A stretch of DNA of 5,897 nt, from positions 1 through 5,897 of the forward strand of contig JAJYAE010000281.1 of NCBI GenBank assembly GCA_021779695.1. The letters run 5' to 3'. This DNA is from Acidobacteriota bacterium. GTDB taxonomy: Bacteria; Acidobacteriota; Terriglobia; Terriglobales; Acidobacteriaceae. The first letter of the stretch is position 1. Each line of letters opens with the position of its first letter. Positions 1 through 5,602 of this stretch are shown here, one piece after another. The position numbers and the translations under genes are program-made. Under the pieces are notes generated by a model. The model did no database searches. It saw only the letters and a program-made list of their open reading frames with translations, and was not told the DNA's origin.

Positions 1-14
1 CGGACATTTGCACA

Positions 15-34
15 CCGGAGGGATACGCCTCCGG
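15..34 (-). terminator. Terminator-like GC-rich hairpin after the last gene
   Basis: A perfect 7-base-pair inverted repeat, CCGGAGG and CCTCCGG around a 6-base loop, begins 9 bases beyond the stop codon of the alpha/beta hydrolase. Position and strength fit a transcript end for the minus-strand genes, but the minus strand continues TGTGCAAATG with no T-run, so it is not a canonical intrinsic terminator. A weaker alternative pairing (GGCCT 33-37 with AGGCC 46-50) overlaps its right arm. It could also merely protect the mRNA 3' end. Confidence 0.4.
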
Positions 35-43
35 CCTTCGGAT

Positions 44-1072
44 TCAGGCCATGGCCGGAAGCGCTTCACGCGAGGCGGATGTCACCATCTCGAGGATCGA
101 ATCGATCACCAGATCCGGCTCATCGAGATGAATCCAGTGCGCGCTATCCATCGCGATCACTTGCCGGACGTTGTTTCCGATCTGCGCGAGGCACTGTTCC
201 GACAGGGGCGTCGATTTTCCCGGAGTGAGGACCAGGACGGGGATGTCTCGAATGGGCTCGGCGCGATGCATCTCAGAGACGGTGTCTGGCACGGCTGCAA
301 CATGATGCTGCATGCCGCTGTAATAGCCCGGCCGCGACCAGTGTGCTGCGACGATGGGCCAGACCTCCCTGGGCATCTTGCCTACCTCTTCGGTCACTCG
401 CTTCAGAACGTGACGGCCGCCCGTGCCACCCGCACTTGCCAGATGCCCGGAGAGCCTTCCGGAACGGCATAGCAGTGAAGTGACGGCGAGGCGAGCCAGG
501 CCAAAGCGCGCGATGGGGATTGCATACGCGGAGAGTTTCTTGCCCCGCTCAATCATGCTCAGCTTTTCCGGATTGAGTGGAGGCCACTCCTCGCAGCGCA
601 TGGGGTCAACCAGCACGACGCCTGACACGCATTCCGGATACAGGGTGGCGAATCGGCGCATGACCAATCCGCCGAAAGAGTGCCCCACGAGGACGTAAGG
701 CGGCTTGATGCCTGCCGATTCCAGCATCGTGTGCAACTCCACGGAGATGTTTCCGGGGGTACGCACGCTGCGGCATGGGCTGCTCCATCCGAGACCGCTG
801 CGATCATAGGACGCGGTAGCCGTAAAGCGGGCGACCTTCTCCTGGATGTGATGCCAGTTCAGATTGGTGGCGGCAATGCCTGCCTCGAAGAGGACGGCGG
901 GTCCGCCAGAACCTTTTTCGACGACGTAGATATGTTGCCCGCTGCCAATCTTTACCCAGCGACCCGCGCCGGTGTAGCGCCGCCGGTCGAGCCGGTCGCC
1001 AAGGGATTGATAAAGAAATCCTGCGGCAAGGATCGCTGCTATAAAAGACAAAAACCAGAGTGAAAAAATCAT
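44..1072 (-). CDS. Membrane-anchored alpha/beta hydrolase (serine esterase/lipase fold)
   Basis: A 342-residue alpha/beta-hydrolase-fold enzyme; the substrate is unknown. Residues 2-22 form a hydrophobic segment followed by a basic stretch (DRRRY, 30-33), reading as an uncleaved anchor, so the catalytic domain probably faces the periplasm. The fold is visible in order: oxyanion-hole strand LFEAG (61-65), SYDRSGLGWS (88-97), nucleophile elbow GHSFGG (130-135) with Ser132, strand VVLVDP (152-157), and a C-terminal SAHWIHLDEP (310-319) in which His312 is the likely catalytic base. No Asp follows the penultimate strand (VLVLTPGK), so the acid is probably Asp156 (inference). The start is supported by GAGGA six bases upstream (1083-1079) and by an ATGA overlap with the LolA-like gene, so it should be translated with it. 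In context it could deacylate, hydrolyse or transacylate the exported lipid. Specificity cannot be read from sequence; a role unrelated to the transporter remains possible. Confidence 0.93.
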   Translation of the reverse strand: MIFSLWFLSFIAAILAAGFLYQSLGDRLDRRRYTGAGRWVKIGSGQHIYVVEKGSGGPAVLFEAGIAATNLNWHHIQEKVARFTATASYDRSGLGWSSPCRSVRTPGNISVELHTMLESAGIKPPYVLVGHSFGGLVMRRFATLYPECVSGVVLVDPMRCEEWPPLNPEKLSMIERGKKLSAYAIPIARFGLARLAVTSLLCRSGRLSGHLASAGGTGGRHVLKRVTEEVGKMPREVWPIVAAHWSRPGYYSGMQHHVAAVPDTVSEMHRAEPIRDIPVLVLTPGKSTPLSEQCLAQIGNNVRQVIAMDSAHWIHLDEPDLVIDSILEMVTSASREALPAMA

Positions 1073-1863
1073 GGACGATCCTCGAAGTGGCTAATTTGCT
1101 CGGGCTGGAAGTCATTGATACTCAGGTGCGCTTTTGCGCTGCCCCGCTTGATGATCAACAGCGCCGATCCGGTACGGCCCCGAATTTTGGCTTCAACCTG
1201 CGTGGCAGACCAGACCCCGTTGGACTTTCGCAGGCCGTAATAGGTGAATTCCTTCACGATGCCACCCTGTCTCATGACCTTCTCTGCATAGACGGGGTAG
1301 TTAATGGTGTGGTCGAGCCAGGTCTGCACGTCGGCGTATCCGGTACGATCCGAAGGCCCCGGGGTGCTCTTCAGGACATCGCAAGCGTGACCGCTGAGAA
1401 CGGCGCTCTTAAGAATTGTTTGTCCCGGCCAGAAGTATTGTGAATCGAGAAGATCTTCAAAGCTGAACGCGGCGCTTAGAAGGCTCTCGCTCCACTTGTC
1501 AGAGGGCAGAATGGTTGGCGCTGACTGGTGCGGGCGGAAGATGCGGATGCTATCCCGTCCATCGGGCCGCGTTTCCAGCAGGATGCGAAAGGGCCCGCTT
1601 TGCGAAGCGGGTGCCGAAGCGCCCCTGGGCGGGACGATTTCAACCAGCGAGTGCATTGCACCGCGAAACCACAGGCCTTTGACGGCGATTGTATAGATGG
1701 TCCGATTGCCGCTTTCATCGACGCGGACGAGTTGCCCGGTGGCTCGATAGTCAGAAGCCTTGATCTGATTCTGCAGCGATACGAGAGGTGCAGGAGTGTC
1801 AAGGGCGTGGACCGCACTGGCTGCCAGCAATACGAAAATCGACAACGCGCCGGCCAGCCTCAT
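1069..1863 (-). CDS. LolA-like periplasmic lipid-carrier-type protein (outer membrane lipoprotein-sorting family)
   Basis: A 264-residue secreted protein. Residues 1-20 form a signal peptide (basic MR, hydrophobic IFVLLAASA, cleavage after VHA). The first mature residue is Leu and the only mature Cys is Cys161, so it is soluble rather than a lipoprotein. The mature part alternates short beta-strands and polar turns. It carries features I associate with the LolA-like domain PF17131: YRATGQLVRVDESGNR (39-54), LVEIVPPRG (73-81), AFSFEDLLDS (132-141, cf. the family's FxYEDL), C161-DVLKSTP, TWLDHTINYPVYAEKV (181-196) and GVWSATQVEAK (216-226). Family members are thought to bind lipid or lipidated cargo in a half-barrel; the actual cargo is unknown. 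GGAAGGA (1877-1871) lies 7 bases before the ATG, which overlaps the ATPase stop (ATGA). Coupling to an ABC ATPase suggests it accepts what the transporter releases. Assignment rests on motif recall, so the family is likely but not proven. Confidence 0.78.
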   Translation of the reverse strand: MRLAGALSIFVLLAASAVHALDTPAPLVSLQNQIKASDYRATGQLVRVDESGNRTIYTIAVKGLWFRGAMHSLVEIVPPRGASAPASQSGPFRILLETRPDGRDSIRIFRPHQSAPTILPSDKWSESLLSAAFSFEDLLDSQYFWPGQTILKSAVLSGHACDVLKSTPGPSDRTGYADVQTWLDHTINYPVYAEKVMRQGGIVKEFTYYGLRKSNGVWSATQVEAKIRGRTGSALLIIKRGSAKAHLSINDFQPEQISHFEDRP

Positions 1864-2525
1864 GACGCGATCCTTCCATCGTGAATACGAATGTGGCGCG
1901 GGGCGGCGCAGGCGATTTCGTCTTCATGCGTGACCACGATCAGCGTCATTCCGTGCTTCTTCTGAATTCCGGTCAGGATCTCCATAATGCGTGCGGAGTT
2001 TGTGCTGTCGAGGTTTCCCGTGGGCTCGTCGGCGAGGAGGATCTCGGGCTGATTGGCCAAGGCCCGTGCGATGGCGACGCGCTGACGCTCTCCCGCAGAG
2101 AGCTTGTTGGGATGCTGGTTCATTCGATGTTCCATCCCCATCTCCCGCAGGAGCGCCTCGGCGCGTTGCCCTCGATTTCCAGTGCAGTGTGTCGATGCGA
2201 GCATTGGAGCCTGCACGTTTTCAATTGCGCGCAATGTGGGGAGCAGATAGAAGGCCTGGAAGATGAAGCCGACATGATTGCTGCGATAGGTATCCAGATC
2301 GATGAAAGAGCCCAGCGGGGCGCCTCGGAAGAGGATGCTTCCGCTGCTGGGACAATCAAGGCCTCCGAGCAGATGGAGGAGAGTTGACTTGCCGCTGCCA
2401 CTGTGGCCGCTGATGGCAACAAATTCCCCGGCTTCGATGGAGAGGTCGACACCCCTGAGCGCTTCAATGCGCCCTTCTTCGTAACTCTTGTAGAGGTTGC
2501 GTACTTCAAGAATTGGGGCACTCAT
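1860..2525 (-). CDS. ABC transporter ATP-binding protein, LolD/MacB group
   Basis: A 221-residue cytoplasmic ATPase that would power the FtsX-type permease encoded upstream. All nucleotide-binding motifs are intact: Walker A GHSGSGKST (40-48), Q-loop Gln90 in FIFQAFYLLP, signature LSAGERQR (142-149), Walker B ILLADE (162-167) with catalytic Glu167, D-loop NLDS (171-174) and H-loop His200 in VVTHED. The order and spacing, and the phrase ADEPTGNLDS, are typical of the MacB/LolD/FtsE group; length is also normal. The signature reads LSAGE rather than the usual LSGGQ, a tolerated variant. The frame is open further upstream, to an ATG at 2603, but I chose the ATG at 2525: GGAGGA ends 8 bases before it, and family members begin with a similar IL-V-NL-K-Y strand. 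Its stop overlaps the LolA-like start (ATGA), so the two are coupled. Its permease partner is not adjacent: the glycosyltransferase lies between. Confidence 0.96.
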   Translation of the reverse strand: MSAPILEVRNLYKSYEEGRIEALRGVDLSIEAGEFVAISGHSGSGKSTLLHLLGGLDCPSSGSILFRGAPLGSFIDLDTYRSNHVGFIFQAFYLLPTLRAIENVQAPMLASTHCTGNRGQRAEALLREMGMEHRMNQHPNKLSAGERQRVAIARALANQPEILLADEPTGNLDSTNSARIMEILTGIQKKHGMTLIVVTHEDEIACAAPRHIRIHDGRIAS

Positions 2526-2533
2526 GCCGCGGT

Positions 2534-2539
2534 TCCTCC
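2534..2539 (-). promoter_or_regulatory. Ribosome binding site that fixes the ATPase start
   Basis: GGAGGA on the minus strand, 8 bases before the ATG at 2525. It is the best Shine-Dalgarno match in the window and decides between that start and longer in-frame choices at 2582 and 2603. The 2582 ATG also has a purine-rich GGGGAAGG upstream (spacing 4) but sits inside an inverted-repeat arm. Confidence 0.75.
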
Positions 2540-2555
2540 ACCGGGAAACGGCGCG

Positions 2556-2584
2556 GCATGCGGCACTGTCAAAGGACCGCATGC
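2556..2584. repeat. Inverted repeat GCATGCGG / CCGCATGC in the ATPase leader
   Basis: Perfect 8-base arms at 2556-2563 and 2577-2584 around a 13-base spacer. It lies 31-59 bases before the ATPase start. As RNA it would be a hairpin ending 16 bases before the Shine-Dalgarno site; as DNA it could be an operator. One arm contains the alternative ATG at 2582-2580, which would be buried in the stem. An 8-base repeat at this sort of spacing is expected once or twice by chance in a window this size, so function is only suggested by position. Confidence 0.4.
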
Positions 2585-2729
2585 AACCTTCCCCGCAGAG
2601 CAACCCCGGAGCGCCCTCAGGCGAGTACGGCGGGCAACATGCAGAATTAATAAACTTGACGACTGTTGAAATGACATGTGTTGGGAGTTCGCCGAAATCG
2701 GGGTCGCGTACAGAGGAGTCCCCTTGAGT

Positions 2730-2822
2730 TTATTGGTCAGAATCGCTGGTGTCTATCGAAAACTTCTTGTTCCGAAGCGCAAGCGGGGCCCACGGCGCCT
2801 TGTAGAAATCCTTTCCATCCAT
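2730..2822 (-). CDS. Candidate 30-residue small ORF (hypothetical)
   Basis: An ATG-to-TAA frame of 30 residues, same strand as its neighbours, 27 bases after the glycosyltransferase stop. It begins MDGKDFYKAPWAPL, continues with a basic middle (RNKKF, 18-22) and ends in an acidic, polar tail with four Asp/Ser-rich residues before a final Gln. No membrane segment or Cys is present. Two-thirds of its third codon positions are G or C, similar to coding sequence. Against it: a stop codon directly precedes the ATG, there is no good Shine-Dalgarno sequence, and a frame this short arises easily by chance. I recognise no family. It could be a regulatory leader peptide, a small partner protein, a peptide precursor, or nothing. 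Confidence 0.22.
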   Translation of the reverse strand: MDGKDFYKAPWAPLALRNKKFSIDTSDSDQ

Positions 2823-2849
2823 CTATTTGACCGCAATTTTCTGTGGACG

Positions 2850-4154
2850 TCACACCCGAAAAGCTGACTCATCCTGAGGATGGCTGAAGGGCCTGATTGT
2901 GGGATGCTGCAAAACCTGTTCAATGATGTCTGCAGCCAGGGCTGGACCGTCCAGTTTGCGGAGGATTTGCTGCAGTTCCAGGGCAGAATCACGATATTGA
3001 CGGTCTTCGAGGACAAGCCGGATGGCCTGGCGCAGCCGGGCGGCGGTAAGGCGATGCCGTGAAACTGCCACGCCGGCTCGGCGCGCTTTGAGCCGGGCGG
3101 CGACCCCGGGTTGATCGTTACCGAGGGGAATGGCGACCAGGGGGACTCCCTCAGACAGGGACTCCAATACGGTATTGATTCCTGCGTGCGTAATGACGAG
3201 GTCTGCCCTTTTCAAGATTTCCAACTGCGGCGCAAAGCGCACAACGAGTGGCGCGCCGGACAATGGGCCCAGCCGGGCGGGATCGAGGCCGCCGCCCAGC
3301 GAAATGAGCAGTTGCGCATCGAGATCTGCGCAAGCCTCGGCGATTTTTCGAAAGATGGCCGCCGAGCCGTTCTGAAGAGTTCCGAGCGATGCGTAAATGA
3401 GGGGCCGGCCATCGAGGCGATCCCAGGGAAAATCAATCACCGGACGCTGCTGCGCGTTTACGAATGGCCCCGTGTAGTGGAGTCCCCTGGGTTTTTCGCC
3501 GCGGATCGGAAACTCCAGCGCTTCCGGCAGCTGGGTGATTTGCGCCAGTGGCGAGAGGGCATCCTCGGACTTCTGGAACGGCTTCAGGCCCCAGGCCTGT
3601 CGCTGCCGATTGACGTCTGTGAAGATTGGGGAGCCTAGACGCAGGAGAGCCTGGATGGCAAGGCGGTTTCGCAGGCGAGAGAGCGGCCCGATTCCCACCG
3701 ACCATCCGAGCCAGAAGGGTGGAAAGCGGTCGTCGTCCAGAAGGGGAGGGAGCAGAGCAACCGAAATCCACGGCAGGCCGAGGTGGTCCGCCACACTTCC
3801 AGCGAACTCCGCTTCGTCGACCAGGAGGACATCCACGCCGGCCTCCCGCGCGGCTTGTGGCCCGTCGCGCAGAACCATGCGTGCAGAAGCCCTGACGCGC
3901 TGCAGGGTGAACCTGAGAGCGGACAGGCCATTGAGCCCGGCCAATCGCTCGTCGAGTGCCCTGAGAGAACCGAGCGGAAAATCTTTCACGCCAATCCGAT
4001 GAAACCGAATCCCTGCGGCGCGCACGCGTTCCTCAACGTCCGCGATCCCGAAGAGCGTGACCTCGTGCCCTCTCATTTCCAGACAGCGCGCGAGGGCGGT
4101 CATTGGATTGATGTGCCCGGTGGCCGGGAAACAAAATGCTCCGAATCTGGTCAT
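2850..4154 (-). CDS. Family-1 glycosyltransferase, UGT/zeaxanthin-glucosyltransferase (CrtX)-like
   Basis: A 434-residue GT-B enzyme predicted to move a sugar from a nucleotide donor (usually UDP-sugar) to a hydrophobic acceptor. The N-terminal acceptor half starts MTRFGAFCFPATGHINP; His14 in GHINP matches the catalytic base of the family, and Asp113 in LLVDEAEF is a candidate partner. The hinge leads into PLIYASLGTLQN (251-262) and LLISLGGG (282-289). The donor-binding signature spans 308-355: APQLEILKRADL, then THAGINTVLES (322-332) with His323 and Glu331, then IPLGNDQPGVAARL (342-355). There is no signal peptide or membrane segment, so it is cytoplasmic. The signature resembles CrtX and related cyanobacterial enzymes, which glycosylate carotenoids or other lipids; the acceptor here is unknown. 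The start gives the family's usual N-terminus but has no visible Shine-Dalgarno sequence. Its place between the permease and the ATPase of one transporter argues that its product is the exported substrate. An antibiotic-inactivating macrolide-type role is a less likely alternative. Confidence 0.94.
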   Translation of the reverse strand: MTRFGAFCFPATGHINPMTALARCLEMRGHEVTLFGIADVEERVRAAGIRFHRIGVKDFPLGSLRALDERLAGLNGLSALRFTLQRVRASARMVLRDGPQAAREAGVDVLLVDEAEFAGSVADHLGLPWISVALLPPLLDDDRFPPFWLGWSVGIGPLSRLRNRLAIQALLRLGSPIFTDVNRQRQAWGLKPFQKSEDALSPLAQITQLPEALEFPIRGEKPRGLHYTGPFVNAQQRPVIDFPWDRLDGRPLIYASLGTLQNGSAAIFRKIAEACADLDAQLLISLGGGLDPARLGPLSGAPLVVRFAPQLEILKRADLVITHAGINTVLESLSEGVPLVAIPLGNDQPGVAARLKARRAGVAVSRHRLTAARLRQAIRLVLEDRQYRDSALELQQILRKLDGPALAADIIEQVLQHPTIRPFSHPQDESAFRV

Positions 4155-4330
4155 AGTTGTGTTTGATGGTGCAATGCGTTCAAGTCAGAAGCGAAGGGCA
4201 TCAGGGGTCAATGACCAGGGTGAAGTTGTCGATTCGCCAGCGAACATGCACCCTGCCCCCCATTTGGCATGAGCACGACTGGCTGCGCCACGAGCGGGTG
4301 CAATTCAGCAATCGCTCGAAGAAAGACCGA
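4155..4330. other. 176-base spacer between permease and glycosyltransferase genes
   Basis: No gene is convincing here. On the minus strand it holds an ATG frame of 20 codons at 4247-4185 preceded by a G-rich stretch, a weak TTGACC element (4211-4206) without a good -10 partner, and a 6-base inverted repeat CGAGCG / CGCTCG (4291-4296 and 4313-4318) with a 16-base spacer and no T-run. Nothing looks like a terminator, so read-through from the permease into the glycosyltransferase gene is plausible. Confidence 0.45.
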
Positions 4331-5464
4331 TTACTCACATCGGAGTGCGTCGACGGGGGAAAGCTGTCCGGCCCTCCACGCAGGCAGCGCTCCGGCAACC
4401 AGCCCGGCGAGGATTGCAATTCCTAATGCTTTGATGAGCAGAGGCCATTGCAATGTTGCAGCAAAGAAGCTTGCCGTCTGGGGCAAGGCTGCGAGCACCC
4501 GCAAGGCACCCCATCCGAGCCCGATGCCCAGGAATCCGCCGCTCAGGCCGAGCAACGCAGCCTCAGCCTCGATATGGGCCAGCACCTGCCATCGCTTCCA
4601 TCCGAGGGCGCGCAGGATGCCAATCTCTCGAGTGCGCTCGAAGACAGACATGACCATGGTGTTGGCGATGCCAAGAATGCCGATGAGGAGAGCGAGCAGA
4701 GAGGTTCCCCATGCGGAGGCCTGGGCCAGCTTCACGAACTGATTGTCGCTGGCGCGCTCAGCCGCAGGAACTGCGCGGACGCCCGGCAGGGCCTTCTGGA
4801 TCGCAACTTGCGCAGATTTCACATAGTGCTCCGGTGCTTCGCCGGAAGGCACGGGGCGCAAGCGAATGTCGATGGTCGAGACTTTTCCGCCCATGCCGCT
4901 GAGCTGCTGCAACTGGTCGAGTGGCATGACCACTGCGGTTGCTTCCAGAGTGGAAGCGGCGTGGTAGATGGCGGTCACATTGAACAGGGTGCCCTGGAGC
5001 TCAAGCGTATCGCCTGGCTTTTTGTTGAGATCCTGCGCCAGGAGATCGCCCAGCATGACTTCCCGCTGCCCATTGCGGAATCGACGCCCGGCCAGGACAT
5101 TCAGAGAATCGAATTCAAATGCATTTGCGTCCCAGCCGTAGACCAGTGCATTCATGTCCGGCGTCACGTCCATCAGGTTGAAGATGGTGGGAGATACCTG
5201 CTCGACCACTGGGATGGACTTGATCTTTTCCGCAGCGGACTGATCCAGAGTGGTGTTCAGAAAGCTTCCCTGGATGACCGAGATGTCTGTGCCGGTGCTG
5301 GAGTAGATACGAAACCACTGTTGCTCGAATGCCGTGGAAAACCCGACCAGGCCAACGAAAGCGCCCACCGCCATTCCAATTCCGGAGAGTGAGAGGAATG
5401 TCCTGAGGCGCCGGCGGCGCAGGTTCTTCAGCACATATCCCATAAAGGTTAATGAAGTGGCCAT
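4331..5464 (-). CDS. ABC transporter permease, FtsX/MacB/LolC type
   Basis: A 377-residue inner-membrane permease with the four-helix type VII ABC layout: helix 1 at about 22-45, a long periplasmic domain (about 46-250, MacB_PCD-like), and three C-terminal helices near 253-275, 300-326 and 338-362 (FtsX domain). The hallmark NTMVMSVFERTREIGILRAL (268-287) between helices 2 and 3 is the cytoplasmic coupling region that meets the ATPase. The chain ends in PAWRAGQLSPVDALRCE, the usual FtsX-family tail, so it is full length. Such permeases act mechanically: they extract lipids or lipidated substrates from the inner membrane (LolCDE) or push a periplasmic ligand outward (MacB). Only one permease gene is present, so a homodimer is likely. 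The ATG at 5464 lacks a clear Shine-Dalgarno sequence; an in-frame stop lies at 5485-5483 and the next ATG is at 5443 (residue 8), so the true start may be either. Its presumed ATPase is two genes downstream. Confidence 0.94.
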   Translation of the reverse strand: MATSLTFMGYVLKNLRRRRLRTFLSLSGIGMAVGAFVGLVGFSTAFEQQWFRIYSSTGTDISVIQGSFLNTTLDQSAAEKIKSIPVVEQVSPTIFNLMDVTPDMNALVYGWDANAFEFDSLNVLAGRRFRNGQREVMLGDLLAQDLNKKPGDTLELQGTLFNVTAIYHAASTLEATAVVMPLDQLQQLSGMGGKVSTIDIRLRPVPSGEAPEHYVKSAQVAIQKALPGVRAVPAAERASDNQFVKLAQASAWGTSLLALLIGILGIANTMVMSVFERTREIGILRALGWKRWQVLAHIEAEAALLGLSGGFLGIGLGWGALRVLAALPQTASFFAATLQWPLLIKALGIAILAGLVAGALPAWRAGQLSPVDALRCE

Positions 5465-5503
5465 AGGCTTGGGCGGCTTTCTTTAGTCTTCGCTTGAAAT
5501 TGG

Positions 5504-5520
5504 GGCAATTTGGAATTGCC
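5504..5520. promoter_or_regulatory. Perfect short palindrome/hairpin before the permease gene
   Basis: GGCAATT-TGG-AATTGCC: perfect 7-base arms with a 3-base centre, 40 bases before the permease ATG. If transcription starts near 5539, it would form a tight hairpin in the 5' leader; as DNA it has the size and symmetry of a repressor operator. No regulator gene is in the window to pair with it. Confidence 0.4.
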
Positions 5521-5545
5521 GCGGCGACGCTGGACGCTCGTATTC

Positions 5546-5575
5546 AGGATATTGGGTCAGGTGAGTGCTTTCCAA
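5546..5575 (-). promoter_or_regulatory. Candidate sigma-70-type promoter for the gene block
   Basis: On the minus strand, TTGGAA (5575-5570) and TATCCT (5551-5546) are separated by 18 bases. Each matches its consensus at 4 of 6 positions. Transcription would begin near 5539, giving a leader of about 75 bases that contains the 5504-5520 palindrome. It is the best promoter-like pair I found before the permease, but matches of this quality also occur by chance. Confidence 0.35.
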
Positions 5576-5602
5576 ATCGAAGTTGCCGAATTTCGGGTCA
5601 GG
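5554..5602. repeat. Direct repeat GGGTCAGG, two copies 41 bases apart
   Basis: Exact 8-base copies at 5554-5561 and 5595-5602. The first sits in the spacer of the candidate promoter and the second 20 bases upstream of its -35 element, touching a 14-base palindrome (5600-5613). A spacing of about four helical turns would put both copies on the same DNA face, as for a looping or cooperative regulator. This is suggestive only. Confidence 0.3.

Larger units (their letters stand above)
2526..2849. other. 324-base spacer between glycosyltransferase and ATPase genes
   Basis: No clear gene fills this stretch on either strand. It holds, going with the minus-strand genes: a candidate 30-residue small ORF (2822-2730), a T/A-rich patch (about 2642-2670) containing TATTAAT that resembles a -10 element but has no matching -35 at 16-18 bases, an imperfect CAACATG / CATGTGTTG repeat (2635-2641 and 2674-2682), the 8-base inverted repeat at 2556-2584 and the ATPase ribosome binding site. 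I see no T-tailed hairpin that would end the upstream transcript. The spacer may carry an internal promoter for the ATPase/LolA-like/hydrolase cluster, but the sequence does not show one convincingly. Confidence 0.5.

Noticed and set aside
1881..2387. Plus-strand frame of 168 codons opposite the ATPase
   Set aside because: It is antisense to intact Walker A, signature and Walker B motifs and has no recognisable fold.
2526..2603. N-terminal extension of the ATPase to the ATG at 2603 (or 2582)
   Set aside because: The extra residues are rich in Arg and Cys and unlike the family start; the ATG at 2525 has a strong GGAGGA at correct spacing.
3111..3638. Plus-strand frame of 175 codons opposite the glycosyltransferase
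   Set aside because: It mirrors the donor-binding half of the glycosyltransferase; no independent family features.
4185..4211. TTGACC as a -35 element for a separate glycosyltransferase promoter
   Set aside because: The hexamer 18 bases downstream (TGACTT) matches the -10 consensus poorly.
4185..4247. 20-codon minus-strand ATG frame preceded by a G-rich stretch, before the glycosyltransferase gene
   Set aside because: Too short, no recognisable sequence, and it ends 30 bases before the glycosyltransferase start without coupling; a leader peptide cannot be excluded but is not supported.
4201..4330. Minus-strand frame ending in VRWRIDNFTLVIDP between permease and glycosyltransferase
   Set aside because: The ending looks protein-like, but the upstream part is an out-of-frame shadow of the permease 3' end; no start or homology can be claimed.
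4448..5392. Long plus-strand open frame of 314 codons opposite the permease
   Set aside because: Its translation is rich in His, Arg and Gln with no domain, and it is wholly antisense to a full-length permease with clear family motifs; a shadow of codon bias.
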